Source: Psychromonas sp. B3M02
GTDB lineage: Bacteria; Pseudomonadota; Gammaproteobacteria; Enterobacterales; Psychromonadaceae
Direction: 5' to 3'
DNA: 35,313 nt
NCBI RefSeq assembly: GCF_003318165.1
Contig: NZ_QOCB01000129.1
Span: forward strand, 1-35,313
Below the pieces are notes generated by a model. The model saw only the letters and a program-made list of their open reading frames with translations, searched no databases and was not told the origin of the DNA. This document shows positions 1-9,063 of the stretch, piece after piece; the first letter of the stretch is position 1; each line of letters begins with the position of its first letter. Made by a program: the position numbers and the translations under genes.

Positions 1-77
1 TCCCTATACGAAACTTACAACGAAAAAATAAGTTGTTTTAATAAGTAAAATAGATCAGTTACTTACTATGATTGGTA

Positions 78-488
78 TTAACCTTCGCCTAAACCTTTAC
101 CTGCATCTTTTTTGTTAATTAATTCAATCATGTAACCATCAGGATCTTTAACAAAAGCGATCACCGTTGACCCGCCTTTTACAGGACCTGGCTCACGAGT
201 AATAATACCGCCTAAGCTTTTGATTTTTTCACAGGTTTGGTAAATATCATCGGTTTCGATAGCAATATGTCCGTAGGCATTACCCATATCGTAACTGTCA
301 GTACCCCAGTTATAAGTTAATTCGATCACTGTTGTATCAACTTCATCACCATAGCCTAAAAAAGCTAAGGTATATTTATATTCAGTATTTTCCGATTGAC
401 GTAATAGCTTCATATCCAACACATTTTGGTAAAAATCGATCGATTTTTCTAAGTTGGTAACACGTAACATAGTGTGTAATAAACGCAT
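78..488 (-). CDS. gloA: Lactoylglutathione lyase (glyoxalase I)
   Basis: This cytosolic enzyme converts the hemithioacetal of methylglyoxal and glutathione into S-lactoylglutathione, the first step of methylglyoxal detoxification. The 136-residue protein is close to E. coli GloA in length. It carries the four metal ligands at the expected places: His5, Glu56, His74 (in AYGHIAIE) and Glu122 (in GYMIEL). This four-ligand, short form is the Ni/Co-type bacterial class as known from the family. The start is supported by AAGGA about seven bases upstream. A possible sigma-70 promoter lies at 566-594. The gene stands alone on its strand, with plsY ending 118 bp upstream. No downstream gene is visible in the 77 bases to the window edge. 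Confidence 0.95.
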   Translation of the reverse strand: MRLLHTMLRVTNLEKSIDFYQNVLDMKLLRQSENTEYKYTLAFLGYGDEVDTTVIELTYNWGTDSYDMGNAYGHIAIETDDIYQTCEKIKSLGGIITREPGPVKGGSTVIAFVKDPDGYMIELINKKDAGKGLGEG

Positions 489-565
489 AAGTCTGTCCTT
501 TAATTAAAATAAATAATACCGAGCAAGTAGCCAATTTCTCGGTTGTATTCGATGAATGAGACCCT

Positions 566-594
566 ATCATAAATGCACTTACATGACAGGTTAA
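566..594 (-). promoter_or_regulatory. Possible sigma-70 promoter of gloA
   Basis: Reading the minus strand, a TTAACC -35 (4 of 6) and a TATGAT -10 (5 of 6) are separated by 17 bases. The resulting leader to the gloA start would be about 70 bases. This is a by-eye match only. Confidence 0.4.
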
Positions 595-606
595 TCTTAT
601 TGTTGA

Positions 607-1203
607 TTATTGCTTCCAGTTAACTATCTTTTTCTCTTTACCTGTCAGTAAACGACGAATATTACTGATATGCCGCAAGATAATTAAACAGGATAACATC
701 AATACGGGTAAGGTAAATTCTGGTTTGATGAAGTGTACATAAACCGGTGCGGCAATCGCAGTGACTATCGCAGCTAAAGAGGCATAACCACTAATCGCCA
801 CAGTTAATAACCAGGTGATCACCACTAAACCTGTCATATCCATACCTAAGGGTAATAATGTGCCTAAGCCAGTGGCTACTGCTTTCCCGCCTTGAAAATT
901 AAAGTAAGGTGGGAAAATATGTCCTAAACAGGTCGCTATGCCAATAAAGCCAATGGCAAACGGGGGGATACCAACGAAGTAAGCAAGATAAACAGGAATT
1001 GTACCTTTTAACAGATCAAAGATAAGTACCAAGCTAGCTGCTTGCGCATGATGCATACGTAGCATATTGGTTGCACCTGGGTTCTTTGAACCATGGCTTC
1101 GCGGGTCAGGCCAACCTTTGTACTTGCACAATAAAATCGCACCGTTAACTGCGCCAAGAAAATAGGCCAAGAGACTAAAAATAAGTGTTGCCAGTATAAT
1201 CAT
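607..1203 (-). CDS. plsY: Acyl-phosphate:glycerol-3-phosphate acyltransferase PlsY
   Basis: PlsY is an inner-membrane enzyme that transfers an acyl group from acyl-phosphate to glycerol-3-phosphate, making lysophosphatidic acid. The 198-residue protein is strongly hydrophobic with several membrane helices. It shows the family's cytoplasmic motifs: GSKNPGATN (residues 38-46), FDLLKGTIP (62-70) and GHIFPPYFNFQGGKAVATG starting at residue 94. It is divergent from folB, the same arrangement as in E. coli. The organism also encodes PlsB in this window, so both routes of the first acylation are present, as in most gammaproteobacteria. The Shine-Dalgarno is weak (AGGA about 13 bases upstream), but the start gives the normal family length. 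Confidence 0.95.
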   Translation of the reverse strand: MIILATLIFSLLAYFLGAVNGAILLCKYKGWPDPRSHGSKNPGATNMLRMHHAQAASLVLIFDLLKGTIPVYLAYFVGIPPFAIGFIGIATCLGHIFPPYFNFQGGKAVATGLGTLLPLGMDMTGLVVITWLLTVAISGYASLAAIVTAIAAPVYVHFIKPEFTLPVLMLSCLIILRHISNIRRLLTGKEKKIVNWKQ

Positions 1204-1241
1204 GGTACTTATTTCATCCTATTAAGGTAAAATGCGAGTCA

Positions 1242-1247
1242 ATTATA
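1242..1247 (-). promoter_or_regulatory. Possible -10 element of plsY
   Basis: A perfect TATAAT is read on the minus strand about 40 bases before the plsY start. No good -35 is seen at 16-18 bases, so the call rests on one hexamer. In the rest of the 172-bp plsY-folB spacer no clear folB promoter was recognised. Confidence 0.3.
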
Positions 1248-1375
1248 TGTTGCCTACCAAGAAACAATGTAGCCGCCAATGATAATTTTCAGGTTAACGT
1301 CTGAGTCTACCCGCTAAGTGCAATAAAAAAAAGCGTAGTAGTATCAAAAAACAAATACAATGATGGGATACAAAT

Positions 1376-1729
1376 ATGGATATTGTTTTTATAAAACAGC
1401 TAGAAGTGATCAGTACAATCGGTGTTTATGATTGGGAAAAGGGCGTACAACAAAAGCTCTACTTTGATTTAGAAATGGCCCACGATAATAAACCAGCAGC
1501 TGCGAATGACGATATTAATCTCGCATTAAACTATTTCAGTGTGTCAGAGCGTGTTAACCAATTTGCTCAACAAAACCAATTCGAACTATTAGAGACAATG
1601 GCAGAACGAGTTGCTGCTTTGATCATGCAAGAGTTTGCAGTGCCTTGGATTAAATTAACATTACATAAACCGGGTGCATTACCTAAAGCACAGAGCTTAG
1701 GTGTACAAATTGAGCGTGGTGAAAAGTAA
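1376..1729 (+). CDS. folB: Dihydroneopterin aldolase
   Basis: FolB cleaves 7,8-dihydroneopterin to 6-hydroxymethyl-7,8-dihydropterin and glycolaldehyde in folate synthesis. The 117-residue protein has the family's catalytic Glu21 (GVYDWEK), the conserved Tyr53 in the segment NYFSVSERV, and the catalytic Lys98 in KLTLHKPGALP. The stop codon overlaps the folK start by one base (TAATG at 1727-1731), so the two are probably translationally coupled. The next pathway step, catalysed by FolK, uses the FolB product directly. The upstream Shine-Dalgarno is weak (GGGA). Confidence 0.95.
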   Translation: MDIVFIKQLEVISTIGVYDWEKGVQQKLYFDLEMAHDNKPAAANDDINLALNYFSVSERVNQFAQQNQFELLETMAERVAALIMQEFAVPWIKLTLHKPGALPKAQSLGVQIERGEK

Positions 1730-2235
1730 TGGCGCATATTTTCATTGGTGTTGGTTCAAGTATTAATCGACGTGAAAATATTCGTTTGGGCGTACAAGCA
1801 TTACAACAAACCTTTGGTGAACTCAACCTCTCTAATGTTTATGAAAGTGAAGCGGTTGGATTCGAAGGGGGTCATTTTTATAATCTAGTGGTGGAACTAA
1901 CCAGTGATTTACCTATCGAAGAAGTGATAAAACAGCTGAAAGCGATTGAAATACAGTTAGGTAGGCCATTAAAAGCGGTTAAATTTGCACCACGAACATT
2001 AGATCTGGACCTACTATTATACGATGATGTGATTGATAATAGTCTTGATCTCCCTCGTGCGGAAATCACTTTGAATGCATTTGTATTAAAACCGTTGGCA
2101 GAATTAGCACCTAGATTATTACATCCTGTTTTACAGCTTAGTTACCATACTTTATGGGCACAATACCCAGCTGATAAACAGAAGTTATGGAAGGTGGATT
2201 CACCTGTTATCGCCAAATCACAATCATCATCTTAA
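1729..2235 (+). CDS. folK: 2-amino-4-hydroxy-6-hydroxymethyldihydropteridine diphosphokinase
   Basis: HPPK transfers pyrophosphate from ATP to 6-hydroxymethyl-7,8-dihydropterin, the step after FolB. The 168-residue protein shows the N-terminal GVGSSINRREN segment. It also has the metal and ATP signature APRTLDLDLLLYDD (residues 87-100), with Asp92 and Asp94 as the likely magnesium ligands. It is rather different from E. coli FolK and resembles the folB-linked FolK copies of Vibrio and Shewanella. A second folK elsewhere in the genome, next to panB, is therefore possible (inference). It shares one base with folB and is followed 15 bp later by uppP. Confidence 0.92.
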   Translation: MAHIFIGVGSSINRRENIRLGVQALQQTFGELNLSNVYESEAVGFEGGHFYNLVVELTSDLPIEEVIKQLKAIEIQLGRPLKAVKFAPRTLDLDLLLYDDVIDNSLDLPRAEITLNAFVLKPLAELAPRLLHPVLQLSYHTLWAQYPADKQKLWKVDSPVIAKSQSSS

Positions 2236-2250
2236 CCAAATGAGATAAAT

Positions 2251-3048
2251 ATGAGTTTTTTAGAAGTTATTGTTCTAGCCTTAATACAAGGTTTAACTGA
2301 GTTTTTACCTATTTCGAGTTCTGCACACTTACTGTTACCTTCAGTGTTACTAGGATGGCAAGACCAAGGTCTGGCTTTTGACCTAGTGTTAAACATCGGT
2401 ACCTTAGCCGCCGTGGTTATCTACTTCCATAAAGATTTACGCAATATGTCATTGGCGTGGTTCAATTCCATTAAACATAAGCAAACCACTCAAGATAGCA
2501 AACTTGCCTGGTGGATTATTTGGGCGACTATTCCAGCCGCGTTAATTGGTTTTTTGGGGAAAGATTATATTGAGTTATATCTACGTAGTGGTTACGTAGT
2601 AGCAACGACTACGGTATTGTTTGGTTTGTTACTGTGGTGGGCAGATGCTAAAGCGGTACAGGTTAAAACCGAATATCAAACGGGATTAAAAGGCGCTATC
2701 TTTTTAGGTTGTGCACAGGCATTAGCTTTAATTCCGGGTACCTCTCGTTCAGGTATCACTATTACAGCAGGTTTAATGCTAGGGTTAACGCGTAATGCGG
2801 CAGCGCGATTCTCATTCTTGATGTCGGTGCCAATCATCTCTATGGCGTCGGGTTATGATTTACTTAAATTTATCTTATCCGATGAATATGTAGACTGGAC
2901 TTCGTTAGCATTGGGCGCTGGTGTCTCTTTTATTAGTGCGATTTTATGTATTCACGTCTTCTTAATACTATTGAATAAAATTGGCATGTTGCCTTTTGTT
3001 ATCTATCGTTTGATATTAGGGGCTGCGTTGTTTTACGTATTAAGTTAA
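2251..3048 (+). CDS. uppP: Undecaprenyl-diphosphatase (UppP/BacA)
   Basis: This integral membrane phosphatase recycles undecaprenyl diphosphate to the monophosphate carrier for peptidoglycan and O-antigen synthesis, and it confers bacitracin tolerance. The 265-residue protein is very hydrophobic. It has the two family motifs: [13 protein letters not shown] near the N-terminus (catalytic-type Glu17) and PGTSRSG at 162-168 (Arg166). The first of the two acidic positions of E. coli BacA is Gln13 here, a common variant. It is the third gene of the folB-folK-uppP run and ends at a hairpin shared with the convergent cca gene. Confidence 0.95.
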   Translation: MSFLEVIVLALIQGLTEFLPISSSAHLLLPSVLLGWQDQGLAFDLVLNIGTLAAVVIYFHKDLRNMSLAWFNSIKHKQTTQDSKLAWWIIWATIPAALIGFLGKDYIELYLRSGYVVATTTVLFGLLLWWADAKAVQVKTEYQTGLKGAIFLGCAQALALIPGTSRSGITITAGLMLGLTRNAAARFSFLMSVPIISMASGYDLLKFILSDEYVDWTSLALGAGVSFISAILCIHVFLILLNKIGMLPFVIYRLILGAALFYVLS

Positions 3049-3054
3049 TACAAA

Positions 3055-3078
3055 GCAAAGGATCTTCGGGTCCTTTGC
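3055..3078. terminator. Hairpin terminator between uppP and cca
   Basis: A 10-bp stem (GCAAAGGATC paired with GGTCCTTTGC, one G-T pair) encloses a TTCG tetraloop. It lies between convergent uppP and cca. The minus-strand exit (TTTGTATT) is more T-rich than the plus-strand exit, so it may serve cca better but probably works for both. Confidence 0.65.
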
Positions 3079-3101
3079 CCTGTTCTTAATAGGCGTAGAA
3101 G

Positions 3102-4337
3102 TTAGTTTGGTTTAGGGTTGTTATCTTTAAACTCTTGTACAAGGTCAATTCTTTGCTGTTGTAGCTTATTTCTGATCTCTACACCTTGAAAACCTTGTTT
3201 AATGATCGCTTGAATATCAGCAGTTAAAGCATGCTGAAACGCTTTCCACGTATAGTCCGCTGTTGGGTAAGGTAATAACTCAAAGCCGGTTCTGCCTTTA
3301 GAGTCAGCAACGCAACATTGCAACATTTGTTGGAAACGCTGTGGTTTTCGCCATGCATCACACTTATCCATAATGCCTACCAAAGTACTTGCGCGTAACT
3401 CGAAAGCACTGTGGATATTAGTATGATGCTCGCTCACTAATAGCGCTAAATCTCGACATTCATTGGGTACTTTTAAGCGTTTACAGAATTTTTTAATCAC
3501 TGCTAAGCCTTTCATTCCATGCCCTTTATGACTAGGCCATTCACTTTGAGGGGTTAATGCTTTACCTAAGTCATGCACTAAACAGGCAAAGCGAAAGGCA
3601 ACGGAATCAGAGAGTAAACAAGCTTGTTCTACCACCATTAACGTATGAATGCCGGTATCAATTTCTGGATGCCAACGTTTTGGTGCTGGCACGCCATATA
3701 AGTTGTCGATTTCAGGAAATAGTGCGGCTAATGCACCACAATCTCTTAATGCTTGAAAGTATACTTGTGGGCTATCGGTACGCAGAGCTTTCTCTGTTTC
3801 TACCCAGACTCGTTCTGGAGTTAAACTCTGTAATTCACCACTGGCAGCAATCTCTGTCATTAACTGTAAGGTTTCAGGGGCAATATAAAAGCCTAGTTTT
3901 GCAAAGCGCGCAGCGAAACGAGCAACACGTAATACACGTAGCGGATCTTCGCTAAAAGCAGGGCTAATATGGCGTAATACTTTATCAGCCAAATCTTGCT
4001 GGCCACCATAGGGGTCAATTAACTGTTGCTCCTTACTTTGTGCAATGGCGTTAATGGTCAGGTCACGACGTGCTAAATCATCTTCTAGGGTAACATCTTC
4101 ACCTGCATAACAAGTAAAACCTGTGTAGCCTGAACCTTGTTTACGTTCAGTACGGGCTAGGGCGTATTCTTCATTTGTTGAAGGGTGTAAAAATACAGGG
4201 AAGTCTTTACCAACTTGGGTAAATCCTTGTGCTAACATTTTTTCAGGCGTGCTGTTAGTGACAACAAAGTCATGATCTTTAACTTCGATACCTAATAATT
4301 TATCTCTTACTGCGCCACCGACTAAAAACACCTGCAT
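3102..4337 (-). CDS. cca: CCA tRNA nucleotidyltransferase / multifunctional CCA protein with HD domain
   Basis: The enzyme builds or repairs the 3' CCA end of tRNAs without a template. The 411-residue protein has the class II nucleotidyltransferase head: GGAVRD (7-12) and the metal pair Asp21/Asp23 in KDHDFVV. It continues with [10 protein letters not shown] (90-99) and [16 protein letters not shown] (130-145). A C-terminal HD domain has His255-Asp256 in [11 protein letters not shown], as in E. coli Cca, where it adds phosphatase and phosphodiesterase activity. The start is preceded by AAGGGG. The gene is convergent with uppP and divergent from gspA. Confidence 0.96.
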   Translation of the reverse strand: MQVFLVGGAVRDKLLGIEVKDHDFVVTNSTPEKMLAQGFTQVGKDFPVFLHPSTNEEYALARTERKQGSGYTGFTCYAGEDVTLEDDLARRDLTINAIAQSKEQQLIDPYGGQQDLADKVLRHISPAFSEDPLRVLRVARFAARFAKLGFYIAPETLQLMTEIAASGELQSLTPERVWVETEKALRTDSPQVYFQALRDCGALAALFPEIDNLYGVPAPKRWHPEIDTGIHTLMVVEQACLLSDSVAFRFACLVHDLGKALTPQSEWPSHKGHGMKGLAVIKKFCKRLKVPNECRDLALLVSEHHTNIHSAFELRASTLVGIMDKCDAWRKPQRFQQMLQCCVADSKGRTGFELLPYPTADYTWKAFQHALTADIQAIIKQGFQGVEIRNKLQQQRIDLVQEFKDNNPKPN

Positions 4338-4420
4338 TACTTATCCCCTTAATCATCAATATACTCATTATAACCAAACTATCGGAAGATGCTGAAGCTT
4401 GTGTATCCTATAACTAATGA

Positions 4421-4448
4421 TTGTCACGGATATATGTTTTAATATGAT
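4421..4448 (+). promoter_or_regulatory. Likely sigma-70 promoter of gspA-gspB
   Basis: TTGTCA (5 of 6) and TATGAT (5 of 6) are separated by 16 bases. The expected start site would be about 65 bases before the gspA ATG at 4522. Confidence 0.55.
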
Positions 4449-4521
4449 GTTAACATAGGATTAATTGGCTATTTATTTCGGTTCTTTTGAATGCGGATCC
4501 ACATTGAGCGTAAGGTTTAAA

Positions 4522-6171
4522 ATGTATCAAGAATTTTTTTCTTTGAAAGAGCAACCCTTCTCTATTTCCCCTGATCCTGATTTTCTGTTTTTAAGTGATC
4601 GCCATAAGGAAGCTCTCGCACACTTGATGTATGGGCTGCAGGGTAATGGTGGTTTTGTGTTGCTGACAGGTGAGGTAGGAACAGGAAAAACCACTGTGTG
4701 TCGTGCGTTATTACAAGATATGTCAGCGCAAACGGATATCGCTTTTGTACTGAATCCTGCACAAACTGAAGTGGAGTTATTAGCGACAATTTGTGATCAG
4801 TTTAAAATTGATTATGACCAGCAACGCACGAGCTTAAAAAGCTTATTCGATGCGATCAGTGGTTGGATGTTACATAATCTAGAAAAAGGGCGCAGTGCTA
4901 TTGTTTTAATCGATGAAGCACAACATTTAAGTTTCGCAGTATTAGAACAATTACGGCTATTAACTAATATTGAATCAGATAATAAAAAACCGTTGCAGGT
5001 TATCTTAATTGGGCAAACAGAGTTACAACAAAAACTAAAAGAAAATCAATTACGTCAGCTAGCTCAGCGTATCACTGCACGTTATCATCTGTTACCACTC
5101 ACCTTGCAGGAAACAGAGTATTATATTCAACATCGCCTGAATGTTGCAGGAGCTAGTTATCCTATCTTTGAGACTAAATTGCTGAAGCGTATTTTCAAAT
5201 ATAGTCGAGGTATTCCGCGTTTAATTAACTTGATATGTGACCGGAGTTTATTGTGTGCGTTTAGTCAAAATTCACCCAAAGTGAACGCAAGTATGGTTGA
5301 TTTAGCAGTGAAAGAGATCGACTTAAGTCTGGATCATGATACGGGTAATAACCTCTTTAAGTATCTATGGCGCGTTTTATTTTTAGTGATTTTAGTTGCG
5401 ATTACTGTTTATCAAGCACCAAAGATTTGGCATCATTTAATGCAACCTGAGCAAGCGTTGGAAACCGTCAGCGAAATGCACCTAAATGTTATTCCTGAAG
5501 TTGCTGAGCCTATACAACAACCCGTTGCTATCACACCGCCTGTATTACCACCGACATCTATTAATAATCAATTATCTTGGTTCAATAACTACCCAACGTT
5601 AAATCTATCTCAAGGCGAGTATGATACTGCGGTGCAGACATTATTTGCAGTATGGGGTTATCAAGTGGCATCAGGGAAAGCAAATTGTGAACAAGCTAGT
5701 AGAGGATCGCTATTGTGTTTTTCAAGCAATACCTCTTTACAGAAGTTAACCACGCTTAACTACCCTGCAGTCATTGAGTTAGCCTCCGATGAAGATATTG
5801 TTTATGCGGTGTTATACCGTGTTGAAGATCAATTTGAATTATTAATTGGTAGCCAACAAATCACAGTAGATCGAGAGTGGTTGGATGAATACTGGAGTGG
5901 TGAGTTTACATTATTGTGGCAACCGCCTTTTACTATTGATAAACCATTAAAGTTCGGCGAAAAAAGTGGCAGGGTATTGTGGCTGACTGCGCAGCTTAAT
6001 CGTTTGTATGGTTTACCAGAGACACAAAAAGACCGTTTTGATTGGGAGTTAAAAGAGCAAGTGACAGCATTTCAGGAAGATAATGGACTAGTGGCAGATG
6101 GCATTGCTGGGCAACAAACCTTAATGCTATTAGCACAGCAATTAGATCCTAAAATTCCATCATTATTATAG
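4522..6171 (+). CDS. gspA: General secretion pathway protein GspA/ExeA-type AAA ATPase
   Basis: GspA pairs with GspB to help insert the type II secretion secretin through the peptidoglycan. The 549-residue protein starts with the typical MYQEFFSLKEQPF, a Walker A motif GEVGTGKTT (50-58) and a Walker B motif IVLIDEAQ (127-134). One membrane helix (about 281-298) follows, then a periplasmic part ending in a peptidoglycan-binding type 1 repeat (about 512-537, VTAFQEDNGLVADGIAGQQ). The ATG at 4522 is chosen because TAAGG lies six bases upstream and the family begins there. An upstream in-frame TTG at 4465 would add 19 unlike residues. It is followed 7 bp later by gspB. No other type II secretion genes are in the window. 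Confidence 0.88.
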   Translation: MYQEFFSLKEQPFSISPDPDFLFLSDRHKEALAHLMYGLQGNGGFVLLTGEVGTGKTTVCRALLQDMSAQTDIAFVLNPAQTEVELLATICDQFKIDYDQQRTSLKSLFDAISGWMLHNLEKGRSAIVLIDEAQHLSFAVLEQLRLLTNIESDNKKPLQVILIGQTELQQKLKENQLRQLAQRITARYHLLPLTLQETEYYIQHRLNVAGASYPIFETKLLKRIFKYSRGIPRLINLICDRSLLCAFSQNSPKVNASMVDLAVKEIDLSLDHDTGNNLFKYLWRVLFLVILVAITVYQAPKIWHHLMQPEQALETVSEMHLNVIPEVAEPIQQPVAITPPVLPPTSINNQLSWFNNYPTLNLSQGEYDTAVQTLFAVWGYQVASGKANCEQASRGSLLCFSSNTSLQKLTTLNYPAVIELASDEDIVYAVLYRVEDQFELLIGSQQITVDREWLDEYWSGEFTLLWQPPFTIDKPLKFGEKSGRVLWLTAQLNRLYGLPETQKDRFDWELKEQVTAFQEDNGLVADGIAGQQTLMLLAQQLDPKIPSLL

Positions 6172-6178
6172 AGGCATT

Positions 6179-7012
6179 ATGTCGACCATTTTAAAAGCAT
6201 TAGAAAAGAGCCAATCACAGCAAACCATGCCACCTACAGTGCCGGTTGCGAGTAGTGGTTGGAAAGTGATGATGGTATCTGTATTGCTATTGATTGCGAT
6301 ATTGTTAGGAGTGGTTATTTTCTTATTATTACGACCTGCTCCTCAAGTAACTAAAGAGCCTGTACTTGCCATTAAAACACAGCTGGCACCAGTCGTTGAA
6401 GTTCAGCAGCAAGAGGTAATCGACACTCTGCCAATCGCAGAGCCAGTGAGCCGAGTTAGTGAAGTGCAGTTTAAAACAATTCCACTACCTATTAGACAAG
6501 CACCAGCACCTTCCTGGGACAGCGTTGACCCTGTGGCTGTGACTTCAGAGCAAGCTTCTGATTTACCTGAGCAGATTGCTGAAACAGGTGTAACAGCTCA
6601 AGATAAATTAGATGCAATCAATGAAAAGCAGCAACAGGAAGAACTCTTATCAGATATAGATTTAGACAGTGTGCCTGAGTCACTTAAACAGCGTTTTGCA
6701 CTAGCCGTTGAGGAAGAGAAAAACGGGGTATTAAGTGATAAGTCCATTCAAGCGCAACCACAACAAGTTGTTGCCTCAGATATTCGTGAAATGCCAAGCA
6801 GCTTTCAACGTAAAGTGCCTAATATGCGCTATGACTCTCATGTTTATTCAACCAATGAAGCAGATAGTTGGATTCGTATTAACGGCGTTGATATGCGTAT
6901 AGGTGATGTGCTTGGGGATATCGAGCTGGTGGATATATTAGCGCAACAAAGTGTATTTCGTTTAGGCGGTCAGAGCTTTACCTTAGAATCATTACAGGAT
7001 TGGAATGGATGA
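6179..7012 (+). CDS. gspB: General secretion pathway protein GspB/ExeB-type
   Basis: This is the bitopic inner-membrane partner of GspA. The 277-residue protein has a short cytoplasmic start (MSTILKALEKSQSQQ), one membrane helix (about 30-51) and a long Pro/Gln/Glu-rich periplasmic linker. A compact C-terminal domain (about 210-277) contains SWIRINGVDMRIGD and ends in LESLQDW, as in the GspB C-terminal domain. The start at 6179 follows AGAGG at 6170-6174, which overlaps the gspA stop, so the two genes form one transcript. A strong bidirectional terminator follows at 7026-7051. Confidence 0.85.
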   Translation: MSTILKALEKSQSQQTMPPTVPVASSGWKVMMVSVLLLIAILLGVVIFLLLRPAPQVTKEPVLAIKTQLAPVVEVQQQEVIDTLPIAEPVSRVSEVQFKTIPLPIRQAPAPSWDSVDPVAVTSEQASDLPEQIAETGVTAQDKLDAINEKQQQEELLSDIDLDSVPESLKQRFALAVEEEKNGVLSDKSIQAQPQQVVASDIREMPSSFQRKVPNMRYDSHVYSTNEADSWIRINGVDMRIGDVLGDIELVDILAQQSVFRLGGQSFTLESLQDWNG

Positions 7013-7025
7013 TCATATAACCAAT

Positions 7026-7051
7026 AAAAAACGCACCTAAGTGCGTTTTTT
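7026..7051. terminator. Bidirectional intrinsic terminator between gspB and the ygiM-like gene
   Basis: An 11-bp perfect stem, built around ACGCAC/GTGCGT with an A-run on one side and a T-run on the other, encloses a CTAA loop. The T-run follows the stem in both directions, so it can end gspB and the convergent SH3 gene. Confidence 0.9.
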
Positions 7052-7069
7052 ATGAAGGATAAACTATTT

Positions 7070-7672
7070 TTACCAGTTATCGGTACGTTTTTTACGACGT
7101 GGTAAAAATGGGATAATCAAACCGACTAACATACCAAAGAACAATACACTGCCTCCGTACATTAACCATTCCATCTTAACGCGTTCATCTTTGGTGTCTT
7201 GCAATAAATCAAGCTCCATATTGCGCTCTTTTAAATCAGCAATAGTGTCACGTAATGCGCGTTTTTCACTGTCTAACTGTGCAATTAAGCTATCTTTATC
7301 GATGATCGCTTGTGTTTGTTCAGCATTGGCAGCTTCATTTTCACTGTTGATAGTATTGAGTTTATCTTGACTCTCTTGATATTTTTTCTGTAGTGCAGGT
7401 AATAAAGATTTTGCAGGTTGTTCAGTTTGGATCTCTGATGCTTTAACCCAACCCACACGACCTGTAGAGGTTCTTACCTGTGAAAACTTTGTTTTCTCGT
7501 TATATTGTAATGTATTTACCTCTGTACCTACTTCAATCGTACCAATAATACGATATTGTAAACTTGGACCAGAATGCATGTAGATAGAAAGTTCATCACT
7601 GACGTATTGCGTTGCCGCAAAGCTGCTGGCTGGAAACAGTAAACACAGCAAAAATAGTTTGAATAATTTCAA
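7070..7672 (-). CDS. YgiM-like SH3-domain membrane protein (TIGR04211 type)
   Basis: The function is not established; the family is a periplasmic SH3b domain tethered to the inner membrane. The chosen 200-residue product begins with a signal peptide (MKLFKLFLLCLLFPASSFA) cut before ATQ. A bacterial SH3 domain follows (about 20-80), then a coiled coil rich in Glu, Gln and Lys (about 90-160), a C-terminal membrane helix (about 166-188) and a basic tail containing RRKKR. The TTG at 7670-7672 is preferred because AAAGG lies seven bases upstream and gives a canonical signal peptide. A TTG six codons earlier (7688-7690) has no Shine-Dalgarno. In E. coli ygiM sits beside cca; here gspA-gspB lie between them. 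Confidence 0.85.
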   Translation of the reverse strand: MKLFKLFLLCLLFPASSFAATQYVSDELSIYMHSGPSLQYRIIGTIEVGTEVNTLQYNEKTKFSQVRTSTGRVGWVKASEIQTEQPAKSLLPALQKKYQESQDKLNTINSENEAANAEQTQAIIDKDSLIAQLDSEKRALRDTIADLKERNMELDLLQDTKDERVKMEWLMYGGSVLFFGMLVGLIIPFLPRRKKRTDNW

Positions 7673-7705
7673 AAGAAAAACCTTTAACAAATAAATTGAG
7701 CAATC

Positions 7706-7733
7706 ATTCTAAAAGCAATTGCGGCTCAGTAAA
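7706..7733 (-). promoter_or_regulatory. Possible sigma-70 promoter of the ygiM-like gene
   Basis: Minus-strand TTTACT (4 of 6) and TAGAAT (5 of 6) are separated by 16 bases. This lies directly after the pit terminator and gives a short leader of about 27 bases to the TTG at 7672. The position argues for independent transcription. Confidence 0.4.
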
Positions 7734-7736
7734 AGC

Positions 7737-7762
7737 AAAAAGAGAGCCTAAGCTCTCTTTTT
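7737..7762 (-). terminator. Intrinsic terminator of the DUF47-pit operon
   Basis: AGAGAGC pairs with GCTCTCT around a CTAA loop, extended by four A-T pairs. On the minus strand it is followed by TTTTTGCTTTT. It is 20 bases after the pit stop codon. Confidence 0.85.
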
Positions 7763-7781
7763 CGTTTAGAAGTATTAATTT

Positions 7782-9047
7782 CTAAGAAAAAATACTTTTT
7801 AATAGGTAGAAGAATACGATCGACAATCCAGCTCCAATAGGCAGTGTTACCACCCAAGAGATAACAATGTTACGTACTACCCCTAAATTAAGGGCTGCAA
7901 TACCACGTGCCATACCGACACCTAATACAGCACCAACTAATGTTTGTGTTGTAGAAATAGGTAAGCCAGTACCTGAAGCAATAACAACCGTTGATGCAGC
8001 GGCTAATTCAGCGGCAAAACCACGGCTTGGTGTTAAGTGAGTAATACCATTACCGATTGTTGCCATTACACGCTTACCAAAAATAGCGAGGCCTAGCACG
8101 ATACCGATACCACCTAGTGGTAAAATCCACCAAGCTAGTTGTGCTTTAGCAGTGATTTCACCGTTATGTTCAACAATATTAACCACGGCAGCTAGTGGAC
8201 CGATTGCATTTGCTACGTCATTTGAACCATGTGCAAATGCCATTGCACAAGCTGTTACTATCATTAATACGGCAAATATTTTTTCCACATTAGCAAAATG
8301 CATCTCTTTATCTGCTTTAGGATCAATCTTCACTCGGTTAATAAAGAACTTACCAATCACCGCCACAACAATACCGATCAGCACTGCTAAGGTCACTGCT
8401 TCAGTTGTAGAGAAGTGTAAACCGATATGTTTAAGGCCTTTAGTAATTGTCACTAATGACAATACAAAACCAGCTAAAAACATATACAAAGGTACGTAAC
8501 GTTTAGCATTGGTGATCGGGTCTTTGGTATTAAATATTAACTTTTGGGAGCTCATAAATATCAAATAAGCAATAATACCGGAGATAAGCGGGGTAATAAT
8601 CCAACTACCTACTATACCAATCACTTTACTCCAGGTAACACTATCAACACCCACACCTACAGCAGAGAAACCAACAATCGCACCAACAATTGAGTGAGTT
8701 GTTGATACAGGCCAGCCGTAGAATGATGCAATAATTAACCATAAACCAGCGGCTAATAATGCTGCGGTCATACCATAAACCAGTAGTTCAGGTTGGTCGA
8801 TAAAGTAAGCGGCGTCGATAATCCCCTTACGAATAGTTGAAGTTACTTCTCCACCTGCTAAGTAAGCACCAGAGAACTCAAAAATCATTGCGATGATGAT
8901 CGCTTGTTTAATCGTTAGTGCTTTTGATCCTACTGAGGTGCCCATAGCGTTCGCTACGTCATTTGCACCTATACCCCAAGCCATCAAAAAGCCGACTGTG
9001 CCAGCAAGCAAAACTAGCATGCTGCCGTATGTGTTTAAAATATCCAT
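7782..9047 (-). CDS. pit: Low-affinity inorganic phosphate transporter, PiT family
   Basis: This inner-membrane transporter takes up phosphate, probably as a metal-phosphate complex with protons or sodium. The 421-residue protein is built as two inverted halves. Each half has the signature Asn-Asp-Val-Ala-Asn: GANDVANAMG at 27-36 and HGSNDVANAIG at 273-283. Each also has a second conserved loop, WPVSTTHS at 112-119 and LPISTTQT at 362-369. It is shorter than E. coli PitA (499 residues), as is usual for the copies paired with a DUF47 gene. It lies 16 bp downstream of that gene and ends in a clear terminator. Confidence 0.93.
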   Translation of the reverse strand: MDILNTYGSMLVLLAGTVGFLMAWGIGANDVANAMGTSVGSKALTIKQAIIIAMIFEFSGAYLAGGEVTSTIRKGIIDAAYFIDQPELLVYGMTAALLAAGLWLIIASFYGWPVSTTHSIVGAIVGFSAVGVGVDSVTWSKVIGIVGSWIITPLISGIIAYLIFMSSQKLIFNTKDPITNAKRYVPLYMFLAGFVLSLVTITKGLKHIGLHFSTTEAVTLAVLIGIVVAVIGKFFINRVKIDPKADKEMHFANVEKIFAVLMIVTACAMAFAHGSNDVANAIGPLAAVVNIVEHNGEITAKAQLAWWILPLGGIGIVLGLAIFGKRVMATIGNGITHLTPSRGFAAELAAASTVVIASGTGLPISTTQTLVGAVLGVGMARGIAALNLGVVRNIVISWVVTLPIGAGLSIVFFYLLKSIFS

Positions 9048-9063
9048 GATTTAGTCCTTAACG

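Noticed and set aside
17-36. Short inverted repeat ACAAC/GTTGT downstream of gloA
   Set aside because: Only five base pairs with an AT-rich loop; too weak to call a terminator.
2287-2291. Gln13 of UppP in place of the first acidic residue of E. coli BacA
   Set aside because: This variant is common in the family and the second Glu and the PGTSRSG motif are intact, so it is not a sign of inactivation.
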